Assembly (NCBI RefSeq): GCF_021130785.1
Contig: NC_060208.1
Coordinates: 52,057,501-52,121,500 of the forward strand
DNA from: Homalodisca vitripennis
Taxonomy: Eukaryota > Arthropoda > Insecta > Hemiptera > Cicadellidae
Length of the DNA: 64,000 bases
Direction: 5' to 3'
Shown here: piece by piece, positions 12,088 through 24,650 of the stretch
How positions within the stretch are numbered: position 1 is the first letter of the stretch
Layout: each line of letters begins with the position of its first letter
Notes under the pieces: generated by a model
Told to the model about the DNA's origin: nothing
The model's input: the letters and a program-made list of their open reading frames with translations, nothing else
Databases searched by the model: none
Position numbers and translations under genes: made by a program

Positions 12088-13757
12088 CTTTTTTATTATG
12101 AAGTTTATAATATATAAAACATACGATATAATATGCGACCTTATTTTCATTATGTAGATTTGTGAGACTATACATTAGTAATTTTATATAAATGTATGGG
12201 GCCATCACGTGTGCTGTTTGTTGGTTTCGATTTTTCCACAAAATTTAAAACCCATGTGAGGTATTTTTAAGCATTTCTCAAAAAATTAATTTTCAAAATG
12301 TTTTGATTGGCTAAAATAACGAGATAAGTAGATCTAAAGAATTATTAACATGCTTTAAATCCAATTAACAGCTCTAGGTATTCAACGTCGATTTTTTTAA
12401 ACTAGCTAATTTTTTTAATTTACGAATATATTTTTTGGAGCCCTTTTTAGTCTAAAGAACTGTAATTAAGCTGCAAATTTATAATACTCAGATCGATTCC
12501 CTTTATTAATTTTAAAGTAAGATGAAATGAAACGATCTTAGGTTATGCACCTAAATAGCAATGTTTTTTAAAACATGTTGGAGGCTTAATGGTTTAAAAA
12601 ATGTTAAATGTTATGTTATGTATTTAAACTGTTGAATGAAAATTTGGTTTGTTTTAATTTAAACAATTGTATCTACCCGTAGAAGGAAAATATTAATAAT
12701 ATGGTTTCTTAATTTATCTAACTGTGTGGGGTAACTTGTTTTTAAACAAATAACGTAAATGTTATCACATTGGCATTGGAATGAAATTATGTATGTTGCA
12801 CAAGATATTAGACTGTATTAGATTATTGGGAATTTATAATACGAGATTAAAACTTAAAGAAAATTACAATCTATCTATATGTAAAACAGAATGATGGACT
12901 GATTCAATACCTTACAGTAAAACCAATGAAAGATCTTGTTTGCAATTACAGGATTAGTATTTTAAATGTTCACAGAGTCCTATCTGTGCTAGAGTAGATG
13001 AGAATAAAGCAGAGACAAGAAGTGCCCGATTCACCCACTCAAGTTTAAAATAAATTAAGATTTATTGTTCAAGTATCATTTCTTTAAACTGGGTAAAGTA
13101 TACTGTATCCATAAATTATAATTTATGACGGCATCAACGCACGATAAAATTCCGTTTCAAAATGACACAGAGCCCTATCATTGATTATACCAAGGTTAAC
13201 AGTGTGTTAAGAGCGCATTAACTGAGAAGCTAAAGACTTCGACTTTAAGGCTTCCTCCATGCTAGACTAACGTAGTTAAATAAACGTAGTTAAAACAGTT
13301 TACTATAAAATATTTTAAAAACATTTTCGAGTTATTTTACTGGTACTCTGCCTGATAAAAACCGGTTTACTCTCCAACTTTATGCCCCAAAAATAGCTCT
13401 TAGGCTTAAATTTAAAATAAATCAGGAGATTTTAATATCTTTCATTGATTATCACATAGACTAATAGTGTTTCGAATGTTATTTAAAATGAATGTGCTCA
13501 AGATGCCCTGTTTAGTACGAAAGCAGCAGGTAATTGCTAGTAACGCTGTAAATATAGGAAATAAAATTTTAAAATAACAATAGTAAGGGGCATCTATTAT
13601 GTTTTAATCCATGTTATCCCGATAAAATCATTTACCAATTGTCTTAAATGCACTGATTATTTAGTGTAAGCATGTTGTCAGTAAATGTTCTTAGAGGCAT
13701 TAATGGTCTCACAACTAAACAAAATAAACCAAAGACGAAGGAGTTAGAGACGATACG
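12088..13757. other. gene-free AT-rich stretch
   Basis: No gene, RNA or repeat recognised. Confidence 0.4.
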
Positions 13758-13965
13758 TTTTCCGTTACATTCAATCCACTTCCTGCCTGCAGCAAAGTGG
13801 AGTGTTATTGACATCAGATCTGGATAATATCCGTGAAAGTGGAGTCAACCACTAACTCGGAACTCAATCCCGGATATTATCAGATACTGTATATCTCGAG
13901 ATAAAGTCAGATGTGGGAAAATCCGCTGCAGATAAACTGTGATATTTCTGGCTCAACTGATACAT
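13758..13965 (+). repeat. dispersed repeat R1, copy 1
   Basis: One of three same-orientation copies (also 41515-41712 and 49388-49590). Copies 1 and 3 are very similar across TCCGTTACATTCAATCCAC, GCCTGCAGCAAA, AGATCTGGATAATATCCGTG, GGAACTCAATCCCGGATA and a GAGAATATCC-like end. This copy can fold: the arm around 13821-13834 (GGATAATATCCG) pairs with CGGATATTATC further on. It has no tail, RNA polymerase III box or coding potential that I can see. Confidence 0.8.
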
Positions 13966-15064
13966 GATATATATTGTTCTTGTGATATATTCTCTATTAT
14001 ATCGTCATATGTAACACAAGGTAAAATAACTTTGCTTCCATGCACAATGGCAGTTTTATACTTATTCCACAAATGTTATTGTTTTGATTAATTTTATACT
14101 TCCTAAGTTTTATAATTAAGGTAGCAATGATACAATATTTTAGTCTATCTTCTTTCATTATATGATATTTAAATCTTTTGTAATTAATTTATAATTTTAT
14201 TTGTATAGTGATGAATTCCAGTTATTTTACAAGTAACTGTTGATTCAAGGAAATCAGCAGAGTATTCTACATAAATGTGGTTCAATTACCACATAAGGTG
14301 CTTATCTCTTAACAGGACATAGTGATTGTAATGCAGCAATCCCATGGAGTGAAATTTAGCATTGAAAGGCATTGAAGAGATAAAGATTGAATTGACAGTC
14401 AGTGAGAGCACTATGAAAATATCGGTAAGAGAATCAGCTATGATCCAGTTTGCTAATGGAACGTGACGATGCAACCAATAGTATTTTATGACATATGCTG
14501 TGAGTGTGAAAAGTAATAATATAATTATAAGTATATAAACATAAGTAATAAGTGTAAAATATAATAAAACTGCCGTAATGGATTCACAAATAAACTGAGA
14601 AAAAATGCCATTGTATAACTCTGATCGTATAGATTATCTTGTATTGATAATACTATAACCTCTTTAGCCCCTATTTCTGCATTTTTAGTGACTAGAATAT
14701 TTATTCTATAACAAAAAAATCAACCTCAATATTCAGTAAAAAACATTGTTTATCAAAAAACATTAGCCAGTTTGTAAGACTACTATCAGGAGTAGAAAAT
14801 ATTGATATATATGAGATGAGTATTGTAGATGATAAATTCCACATTTTCTTACACACTTTCAAGCTTTCTTTCTAAAAAACTTTCATGTAGTACCTATCAA
14901 ACAAAATAAATATATAGATACCCTTCTACGTTCTCTCTTGGTTAAGGGTCAGTGCACCTCCAAATGTCCTCGCCTTATAGAACACTATAAGATTGACTCT
15001 GATGTATTACAGAAAGTAATTAAAAGTGCTAAATGTGGAATGAAGGGTTACCTCGCGTGCTGTG
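13966..15064. other. gene-free stretch, last part possibly LINE-derived
   Basis: Mostly AT-rich sequence with no gene. From about 14995 to 15064 out-of-frame pieces (VIKSAK, YLACCE-like) look like the upstream continuation of the LINE remnant that follows. Confidence 0.4.
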
Positions 15065-15775
15065 AATAAGTCAAAGGCCAGGTGGGAGGTCATGCGTAAG
15101 GAACGTGATAAAAATAAAACACTTGAATATAAACACATAAATTTTGGCGTAAAAAGAAAAGAAACCGCAGATTCATTAAAAGTTGCTAAACAAATTTTTT
15201 CACTAGTATAGCTGAGAACCTTAGGTCCAAATCAAGCAGCCGGAATTGATTTTTATCTCGGACAGTTAATGCGAGACCAACTCGATGTTTTTATAAGCTA
15301 CGGATTTGAGAAGTGGCAAAGGTAAGTTGTCACTCAAAAACACAACCTCCTCAGAATGGGATGGTATACCAACAGCCATTTTAAAAGTACTGTAAATTTT
15401 ATTCTCAAGCCCCTGGCTGATATATACGAAAGTGGCACTTTACCACAAAATGTGAAGTACGCTATAGTAAAACCATTGTAAAATAATTGCATGACGTATA
15501 TGCGAAACTGCCGTTCCATATATTTTCCTGTATGGGGCAAAGTTTTTGGAAAAAATCTTGATGGTTCCTTTGTTAGTTTCTTAAATAGTTTAAAAAATTT
15601 CGTTCTAAATCAATAAGTGAAGTTTTTATTATTGAAACAGTTTTAAAGTCAATCGAAAGAAAGGATCACGTAGCATGCGTAATATGAGACCTTTCTAAAG
15701 CATTCGATTGCGACAAGCATGCTGAGGGGGTGATGAGATACCCCTTCATACTAAAGATTCAATGGGTGGGCACTA
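15065..15775 (+). pseudogene. decayed LINE reverse transcriptase
   Basis: The sequence reads as a non-LTR reverse transcriptase if the frame is changed several times. From 15065: NKSKARWEVMRKERDKN..., ending SLKVAK. Then in another frame FFTSIAENLRSKSS (near 15198-15240), the usual linker upstream of RT domain 0. From 15345: TSSEWDGIPTAILKV (RT motif 1 region). In the next frame: NFILKPLADIYESGTLPQNV, then a garbled motif 2 (PVWGKVFGKN). From 15598: FRSKSISEVFIIETVLKSIE. At 15688-15708: DLSKAFD, the catalytic motif A. At least four frameshifts and several stops are present. The copy ends before the YADD region, close to a TA tract. It is independent of the LINEs at 3.5 and 63 kb because it covers a different part. 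Confidence 0.85.
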
Positions 15776-15785
15776 TTTTATGCTG

Positions 15786-15862
15786 TATATATAAAATATA
15801 TATATATATATATATATTGTATTTTATGTTTATATATATATATATGTTATATATATATATAT
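15786..15862. repeat. (TA)n microsatellite, interrupted
   Basis: Two TA runs are separated by TTGTATTTTATGTT. It borders the 3' break of the LINE remnant. Confidence 0.9.
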
Positions 15863-18382
15863 GGAATTAATAAATAAACAAATTAACTTATACTTTATAT
15901 AATTTTAGATTAAGTAATTGCAGATTTTATAAGACAGAATCTGCCGGCTACATCGCACTGTTTGCCTAGACCTAACCTCAATACATAACCTTAACAACTA
16001 ATCGATGCATGTGTTCGCCTCTATAGGACTGGGCAGTACAGTGGGAGGTATGTCGTCTGCGGGGGATGAAATTGCAAAGAGTAAACACTGCAAACACAAT
16101 AAAAAGCAAATGGGGTCTGTTTACACGTATAATTGTAACTGGGGAAACGGTAAATATACATAGAATTGCGATATGTAGTTTTGAAATAGTTTAATAGTAG
16201 AGTAGATTTGAAATTCAAAGTAATCATGTTTACGAATTATAATGTGAATAATATATTAAAATATAATTGAAGAGAACCAGATACAGAGCCCAGTTAATGT
16301 TGAAGAATATGTTATAGTAGTATTATATCGGCATAATAATTGTATATCAAATATATTTAAACGTTACAAATATATTTGTTCACACGCGCACCTTTTATGG
16401 TACTTGGGAACTGCGTTATTGAGTGTAAGAAGTTTATAAATAAATGATTTTGATTACTAATTTCTTTTCACTTAAAGAAATTTAAACATTATGGGGTACG
16501 CGGTAAAGCTAAAAATTGGCAGAATTCTTATCTTTTGGGAGAAAACAGCGGGCATTTTATGTAAATAGTGCTGGCATTACTTGTCAATATCTATGAGAAG
16601 TTAGCGGTCGTGGGCCTTCAGTATCCAGTCCATCGATTAACCGATTAACCTTATATGAATCCGTAATTTACTACTCAGCTCTGAAATTGTATAAGATGCT
16701 TCTTCCACATCTAAAAATTTCAAATTCCCACAACAAATGCAAAGGTTCCTAGACCGAGCATATTACATGTTTCAGGAGTTTTTTAAACCGGTAAAAAGAG
16801 TGTAATTTAAACTTCTTTCACCCGTAGTCACAACAATTTTAAGTAAGTATAGTTTTTAGATTTTGTAACTTTTTGACTAGTTACAATAGAATTGATGTAA
16901 TGTAGCATAAACTATTATTACTTTTTATTTTTGTACTTGATCGTAGTCTAATTTTGTAGATAAAAATGAATTAACATTCTTGAATATTTATATTTTTGAT
17001 AAATACTTTTTATAAATAACTAGTAAATGGTTTTAAAAGAGTTTTAATTCGGTTCACATATTGTTGAATTTTCTGCTAAAATTGAGTAAAATTTAAAAAT
17101 GTTATGAAACATTGTCGAAAATCTGTAACATGCTGTAGTTGTGTGTACGAATGTGTACACATGACTGTAATAAATTCGCAATTTTAATGGAGTAAGAATA
17201 TCCTTGGACTATTTTGAGCAGGCTAAATGAACATAAAAATGTTCCCTTGAATAAGAAAATGGGGAGGTCAGTATTAAGGATAGTGATAATCGTCCTAATA
17301 ATACATGAACCGGCACAATTATTTGCGAGCACAAAGTGGAAGTCCTATTTCAATATTGGAAGTATTATTAAGTGAGCTATACACTGAATTTTATGACCCT
17401 TTGAAGACACCAGGCTATTTATAAAGGGAAACACAATTTATTGATTAGTACTTTAGAGTATAAAAAGCAAATTACAATTACTCCAGTATCTTTTTGTAAG
17501 GAGATAACGTTTTCTGTACTAAAACTTCGGATACAATACAATGGATTTAATTAATTGTCCGTTGACTGGTTCACCAATAGAAGAAACAATGGCAAGTAGA
17601 TATCACGTGATTAGGTGTTGCTGTTGGCTGTAGATGCGAGTGACAGCTGACATGATCTGACGGTAACGGTCACATCGACTTTGGTGTGTATTTTGAAAAC
17701 ACCATTAATCATTCAAAGCATTGAATTGTTTGCTGCGTTGTTCTTGTGAACAGAGACTATAAGCAAATGTATATTCTTTATTGGAAATACAATTTCAACT
17801 GCCGTACATTTATTTAGGGTCACTCTAATAATGTTACGATTTCCATTCTCTTAAATAATGCTACAAAAGTGTCCAGTGGTTTGTAAGAAAAAACTTCTTC
17901 GAATGTATGAATTTCTTAAATTTAAATATGGTTTGCAAAAGTAATCAATTGTGGTCATAATGGCAGCGTAATAAAATAATAATGTTCTCTAGTATCCTAA
18001 AGACAGATACGGGTTCTACGAATTGTGTATAAATTAATCAGTACATATTTTCCAAAATATCGTATTTGTTCAAAGTAAAATATTAGCTAAATTTATGTCA
18101 ATTATTCATTACACATACAAAAACATATTTCCAAAGGTTTTATCACCAAATTTACGATAAATAGTTAGTGAACTGTTTGTAAACAGAATTAAAACTGTTA
18201 CTGACAGTTTTAACATTTACATCATAATAATCTATTTCATTTTATTCTAAAACCATGTAACATCTTTTAAACTAACCACGTGATTTTCCGTATGTTGGAC
18301 AATTGTTACAAATACCGTGATAAAATTGCAGAACACATAAAGTGCATAACGCATAAAAGCGCTGAAAAACTATTTAAGTAAC
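15863..18382. other. gene-free AT-rich stretch
   Basis: No coding signal or recognisable repeat. Short open frames here (16021-16227 and 17102-17332, minus strand) resemble no family and are expected by chance. Confidence 0.4.
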
Positions 18383-18530
18383 GTTAACAAAACTAACATT
18401 CACTCTAGTGTGACAACAACGATAAAAGCACTTCACTCATGGAGATAACTGACAAAAACAATTCTGTAAATGTATATGTCCCTCTTTGTTACGATAGAAT
18501 ACCACTTTCCGGTCATGAATTTATAATGTT
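18383..18530 (+). repeat. dispersed repeat R3, copy 1
   Basis: One of four same-orientation copies (43614-43760, 48657-48800, 52055-52171). Shared with copy 2: AACATTCACTCT-like start, GTGTGACAACAACGATAA, GCACTTCACTCATGG, ACAATTCTGTAAATGTAT, CCCTCTTTGTTAC and TTTATAATGT at the end. Unclassified. Confidence 0.8.
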
Positions 18531-18804
18531 GTTTTTAGGATCCGCTATTAGTATTAATAATTGGAAGGTTGTATGAATATACGAGAAAGGTTTTTATTTG
18601 TGTGACGACATGAAAATGAAAGTTTATATGAACGAGTTTTAGGATGAATATAGAAAGGTACCGTACTGTTATTTATTTTAATTTTGCTTATGTTAGAAGT
18701 TTCGCTGCTTTGATTATAATTAAGTTAGATTTGAAACAAGAAACTTTAGATAACTAATATTTTCAATTTTAGGACAATGTATTCCATAAATTATAAATAT
18801 CTTA
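18531..18804. other. gene-free stretch
   Basis: Nothing recognised. Confidence 0.35.
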
Positions 18805-19035
18805 TTGACTGAGCTTTAGCGAAACATCACTAGAAGGGCTGTGAAAATGTAATATATGATTCTATCTGCAAAATAACCCTAAAAACAACTAACCTCAAGA
18901 CTTGAAATTTTGCATAAAGCATTATTTATATACAGGCAGCACTAAGTTCGATGATTGTGCATGTCATTCTATGTTATTTTGTTAAGCATTAGATTTTTTC
19001 ATCTTATGGGTAGCTACGATGGCAACGAAGAAATA
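18805..19035 (-). repeat. dispersed repeat R7, copy (reversed)
   Basis: Read on the minus strand: TTCGTTGCCATCGTAGCTAC, CATAAGATGAAAAAATCTAA, GACATGCACAATCATCGAAC, GCAAAATTTCAAGTCTTGAG, then TTTTCACAGCCCTTCTAGTG and GCTAAAGCTCAGTC. This is the fullest copy in the window and serves as a guide for the family, although its GACAGACA part is missing. Confidence 0.7.
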
Positions 19036-22000
19036 GCAGAATAAATATATTCAATAAATTGAATATAAGACAATGATATTTTAACATTTTCATTTCCTGC
19101 AATTTTTATTTAATAGTGAATATGTACATTTACGTCAGTAATCGTAAATGAGCAAAGCCAAGAAATCTTAATTAAAGATAAGTAAAGTAATAAAGATTAC
19201 AACTATAATACAAGCTTTAGACCAGAGGATAAGTACAATTTAAACAAATAATAAAGTAATTCTTTGTGTATTTTAATATTATAAGAAGAAATCGGAAACA
19301 CTAAGCTAAAGAACATAAAAAAATCCCATGGATAAAGTATGTAAAACGGGTTAATATCAATCCATGCGAAATTTCAGCCACGGGTTAAAAAAAATTTCAG
19401 CAAAACAAACAGGGTTAATAAAATACCTGAGAATCCCTGTTCGTATTGTAACAGGGCTACACTAGTAAAATTCTGTACAACTTTATGTCATAATATTTAG
19501 TAATCTTTGGGCATAATTACTACTCCGTTCATAAACTCAAAATGAGAGGTTTTGTGAGCATCTCATAAGTTTTAAATAATAAGCCCTCATTTTTAAGATC
19601 CTGACAAAAAAAAACTAACAACGCTAACTAGAGGTGTATGTCGTAACCCAGTACACAGTAGAGGCCAATTTATAGCATTAGAAGTCATAATTAACTACTT
19701 ATAACCTAGGGATAAGGAACCTTCTGAAACAGCTAAAATGTATACATTGAAATATAATTCAGTGACTTTTCATTTTTAAGGTATTAAAAGTGGAGAAAAC
19801 ATTTAAGAAAACTATGAGCTTTAAATACGAAACCTAGCAAATAACAAAAGTTAAAAGAATTATAGGAAATTTATAACTGCAGGAGAATTGTAATACACAA
19901 GTTGTAAAGAAAATTTGGAATAAGTTAAAAATAATTAACAAACTCAGAGTAATTGAAATATGTTTTAATAAAATATATTGAGAGCATTGTCTGTTTGATT
20001 GTGTTTACTGTAAATTTACACATCAGTTTATGTTTTATTCTGATTGGACTTGGAACGTTAAATTCTCTAATGAATTGGAAAATACTTGAGAGATAAAAAA
20101 AGTTTTTATTGTCATCTAAAAAGGATTGTCAATACTTTTTTTCATTTTGTATTTTAAGCAATAACGTTTATATAATGTCTTATAAGTCAAATTACCACAA
20201 GATTATAGTTACACATAGTTAGGTCCATGCCCTCAAACCACAAGTCTGTTTTGTTTCAAGGAAGGCTGTCCTACTGGTTTCAAAAGGAAGCTTTCAGTAT
20301 ATTTGTGATTGCTTACAAGGAAAAATCACAATGTATACTTTGATCCTTTGGTTTTGAAAGCAACATCGAGCCAAAGGTATCTTCAGATACAAAACAACGG
20401 TACCAATTATTTGTGAGCCGGCTGGTAAAGACGAACGTTTGGAAATCCGTGTCACTTGATTTAGGTCATCTGTCATCTATAGAGCACAGGTCAGCTGTGA
20501 GTGACAGGCTTCTCTCCATGTAGGCGACGGTTGCTACGACTCACATCATTGTTCATTAAATTAATTACATCGTTTCTATATTTAGACTTCATTTCAGAGT
20601 ATATTTCATCTAAAACAATAGTCTAATCTTAGATTGGTTAGAAAATGTTTTGTTTATAGCATAGTTTGTCAGTTGTATTTTCTAGTTCTGAATTTAAAAG
20701 AGTAATATGAACTAATAGAGTTCTAAATAAAAAATTAAGAACGGTTGTTTTTTACCGTTGTTCAAAGTCGGGTCAGAGAAGATAACACGCTCAGCCTGAC
20801 ACTCGAATAGGAGATAAATCAAATAGTTGTTTGTTTTTAAACTCTTATTGGGGATGAGCTTTTGTATATCCTTATTCCGGTTATATTACTTTGTAACAAG
20901 ATCATGACTTAAGAAGATAGTCAGACAAAACCAACAAAATTTGAACCATTTTTTGTAAAGCTCAAGTCAATGTCTGCAAGAAATAGACTCATTCACATTG
21001 ATAACCACTGATTCCAATTATATCATACTTCGTAGTATTGTCTGCCAGAAGATTATTTAATATAAGGAGAAACGAAAAAATACATTTGTATGACCTCCAC
21101 TTAAATATATAACAGTTTACAGTGTAAATATCTTAATTTATATGTTTGCTTTAATAACGTATTAAAAGGGTTCTCAGTAAATTGAATTTCAGACATTCAT
21201 ACCATACGCTAAAAATGAACCACACATTACATTAAAATTTTAATATAAATTATTATCAAAAAACTCACGTGAAGAACATCCGCAGATACATGTTTATTAC
21301 ATATTCTCCCTAGTTAGTAGTAAAAATTAACTATTGGGGAAAACGTATGCAATAAAAATCTTTAAACTAGTCATACCTTCCTTCTTTACATACACACACA
21401 GTACGAGTTTCGAAAACGAAGATACATCATGAGGTTTTATATTAGTGATGTACTTGAAGCTTTAAAGTCATTAGTGTACATCATGATGTTACAACTGCAC
21501 CTCGTTACTCTCAGGTAGATCAAGCTGTATCGCAGTTCCGTTGATAAAACAAGTACAGTCACTCTCGTCACATGACGTCCTCTTTAGTATACCTCGACAC
21601 TCTGTAACAAGATACTTCACTCGACCTACTTCACTCACAAAGTTAGTCCTGTCGATCCTACATGAGATAGGTCTAATTAGTTACATATAAACATCTATTA
21701 CTGCTAGCACTGCAGAATGAACATTTCCAATTTTTCAACAAAGGTGTTTCAGTATTGTTTAAAAATTCTGTAACATTTAAGATCGAATCTGTTTGTAAAA
21801 ACGATCTCTGGATTAGAATACATTTTATTATTTCAATACTTCTAAGTATTAAGCAAGCTTTATATAAAAGAATAAAAGCAGTTGTGTATTATCATAATAT
21901 TCGATACATTTTAACATATTATGTGACATCTCGTTTTTACCGAGGGCAGATTAGAATTAGTGTTTGTAAAATTATAAGAATATAAAATCATGTTTTAAAA
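19036..22000. other. gene-free stretch
   Basis: No gene recognised. The part at about 21345-21430 may be a further diverged reversed R7 copy (GAAGATACATCATGAGG next to a CACACACAGTACGAG run), but it is too weak to list separately. Confidence 0.4.
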
Positions 22001-22243
22001 GTGCCGAGTTGTAAAGTCGAATCTCCCGAGAAATCCGCGCTTCGACGTTCTTCAAGAGTCCATGTCAAATATAGGGAACAGTGGTAGGGAGTGTGCCACT
22101 TCCGCTCTCTACCGCCTCATCCTTACAAGTCTCTTTGTTTCGATGCTGTACGTTTCCTTGAGTACCGAATCCATCCAAAAGTCGGTAAAATACAGAAAGC
22201 TTTCCAACCTATATATATATATATATATATGGTTAGGAATATA
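22001..22243. other. GC-richer unassigned segment ending in a TA tract
   Basis: Less AT-rich than its surroundings, with clustered CpG (GAATCTCCCGAGAAATCCGC and CGCTTCGACG). A short open frame (62 codons from 22062) runs through it into TA repeats at 22210-22231 and has no recognisable homology. It probably belongs to an unidentified repeat. Confidence 0.4.
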
Positions 22244-22378
22244 TTTGTAAAAACCGTTAGTTCTTTGTAAATGAATTGTCACACAGTAAAAACATTAAGG
22301 AGAGCCGTAACCAAGTTTTACAAATTATCACAAGAATGCTTAAACGCAGTGTTACCTTGAACTGTTCGTCCTACTTAA
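22244..22378 (+). repeat. dispersed repeat R6, copy 1
   Basis: Aligns with 24505-24650: TGTAAAAACC.TTAGT, TTTGTAAAT.AATTGT, ACAGTAAAA, AACCAAGTTTT-like block, ATTATCACAA-like block and ending near CTTGAACTG/TCTTGTCTC. Unclassified. Confidence 0.65.
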
Positions 22379-22858
22379 GGGTCATTCTTATAAATATTAC
22401 AATATGTATGTATCCTGGAAGAAAATTATTAAGGACAGCAGTCCACCATATCTGAATATCAAATGTGACTCACATACATTAATATTCAAGAAATTATTGT
22501 GACTAATTCAATTTTCGGACACTTTTTAATTCTCAGTACCAAACAGTTATCCCTTTACTGAAAATCCCCAAGCTTCACAGTTTTATATATTCACTCAATG
22601 GTGAAGTTATACAAGGTACTCATCTTGAAGTAAAAAATAGAAATTCATTATTTCGGATGCACTTAGAAAGTTGGTACAAGACTAAATGATTTTTTTTAAA
22701 TATGCAAAGCCACTTTTTTATCAAAGTTTATTGTCTCTAAACACACACAGAAATAAGATCTCACAAACAGGATGCAGTTAATTAACGATGTTCCTTCAGT
22801 TTGTTGAATCAACGTGCCTAACATTGTGAAATTATATTAATGACATCGTAATAATTAT
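22379..22858. other. gene-free stretch
   Basis: No gene or clear repeat recognised. Confidence 0.4.
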
Positions 22859-22867
22859 TGATTGTAA
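22859..22867. repeat. target-site duplication of SINE, left copy
   Basis: TGATTGTAA, repeated exactly at 23140-23148 on the other side of the SINE. Confidence 0.7.
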
Positions 22868-23139
22868 AAAAAAAGTAAAGAATGTCTTATTTTACCAGGC
22901 GAAGTTAGGGCTAAGAAGCCCTCTCTAACACTTAACCTGGGGACCAACGGCTTAAAGGTGACTTCCGAACCACCACCAATGGCTGGGCAGGCGGGCCTCT
23001 TGCAAGGACAGGATCGCTCAGCGGTCACCCATCCAAGCAGCGGCCACGCTCGACGTTGCTTGATCTGGTTATCTTGCGATAACCGCCGTACCCGCTACAC
23101 TGCGCCATTGGCCTACACTGATAGTTTTATAGTTTTTAG
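22868..23139 (-). mobile_element. 5S rRNA-derived SINE (SINE3-like)
   Basis: Read on the minus strand, the first 100 bases follow arthropod 5S rRNA: a GCCAATGGC start, CAAGCAACGTCGAGCGTGG over the internal A-box region and CTTGGATGGGTGACCGC over the C-box, so an RNA polymerase III internal promoter is recognisable. The body that follows (GGTTCGGAAGTCACCTTTAA, GTTGGTCCCCAGGTTAAGTG, GGGCTTCTTAGCCCTAAC) is not 5S and ends in a T-rich tail. Exact 9-bp direct repeats bound it. The middle of the 5S part is altered, so this is a SINE and not a functional 5S gene. The short open frame across it on the plus strand (22958-23161) is incidental. Confidence 0.8.
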
Positions 23140-23148
23140 TGATTGTAA
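23140..23148. repeat. target-site duplication of SINE, right copy
   Basis: TGATTGTAA, the partner of 22859-22867. Confidence 0.7.
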
Positions 23149-24504
23149 TACATATAAATAATAAGAAAACAAAATAAACACATATTAAAAAAGCTATATG
23201 ATTTGTTTAAATACTCTTTACAGTTATACTAAATACCAAAGCAAATACTGTAATGCTGTTGTTAAAAGTGTTTTTCATAAAAAAAAGAAATCATTACATA
23301 AAACACGGTGTAAAACTGATCAAATCAAGTAATAAAAATGCGTTGTATCTCAATACCAATCAGGAGTTATAAAAACCATTGTGCTAAAAGGAACACTTTA
23401 ATCTACCCTGAAGAAGAAGAAGATATGAGTAAGCCTGGTCTTAAATTAACACAGGCATTAGTTCTAACTGTCTCACTTCCCGTACAAACTTCATTACATA
23501 TTCTCTTTTAATTGCAGTATAATAAGCAACTTTAAGGAATGTTTATTAAAATGTAAACTTCTACTTTAAATATGATGGTTTATGACCAATGTGAATTTAT
23601 AAAAGCCGTGTCTCACATACGGTGAGGGTTTCTGACTGGTCGAGTAAAATATTAATTAGTTGTTTGTACAGTTAATTAAACTTAATTTATTACTAATAAA
23701 TTAGGCATACACTGGTATAATAGCCGAGTTTTTTTTCAATATTTCTAAAGCAGTTAATATATTTATTTGTATAATAATTACTATACAAATCCAAATCATA
23801 TAAAAATTTACTTAAATATAGTGATAATGACATACTTATACGTCGTTTTGTTGGAAAAGATCAATAAACAAAAAAGAAAAATGTTAGATTGGTAACATCC
23901 TCTTGATCGATCCTGGATGCAGTGGCACAGTAATGTTGTAAAGGTAATGTTATCAGACCATAGAGGGTGCATTTATCCTACTACCAGAACAGCAATCAGT
24001 AACTCTATTCTGGATTATAAAGGAGTACTGCAACAGTACGCCCTTGGTGACGTCATCTGACCACAGAGGTTATATTTTGTATGAGCAGAATATCAAAACA
24101 ACAAACGTTGTATCCTGAATTTTTTCTGATGCAAGACATAACTATAATAAAACAGAGAATAATGTTGATATATGAGAAGTTCCAAAAATAAACACACATA
24201 CCAACTATAGTAGTATGTTTTTTGGCCATGTTCTGAGTTTAAAAAGTGGTAATTTTATAAAAATATGTTACGATAAGCAAACTATTTTATCAGAGTAATG
24301 TGGTGCAGTGTGGAAAATATCAACCTAGTTCCATCCTATTGACTATAGTTAGAAAAATAGTCTATTTCTAAGTTTTATTATGGGTAATTTAACATAACTT
24401 TCAACCTTAATTCACTTTTTGGGTAAAACTATACGTATTATATTGTAGTAGTCTAATCAGAAAACAAATTCTCTAATTTTAAGCAGTTTACTAAATAATA
24501 CATA
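23149..24504. other. gene-free stretch
   Basis: No gene. At 23944-23976 and 24043-24075 two imperfect copies of a block (GTTATCAGACCATAGAGG and GTCATCTGACCACAGAGG) lie about 100 bp apart. Confidence 0.45.
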
Positions 24505-24650
24505 TGTAAAAACCATTAGTTTTTGTAAATTAATTGTAACAGTAAAAGCAGTTATGAGGACTTTAATCAAGTTTTTCAAAATTATTAAAACAACGCCTGA
24601 AGAGTAATAGTGCTTAAACCATGCAATCTTGTCTCACGGGTACTCTGTAG
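24505..24650 (+). repeat. dispersed repeat R6, copy 2
   Basis: Partner of 22244-22378, same orientation, 2.2 kb away. The shared blocks are listed there. Confidence 0.65.

Noticed and set aside
22868..23139. Functional 5S rRNA gene
   Set aside because: The 5S part is altered in its middle and continues into an unrelated body with target duplications.
22958..23161. 67-codon GC-rich open frame
   Set aside because: It is antisense to the 5S-derived SINE.
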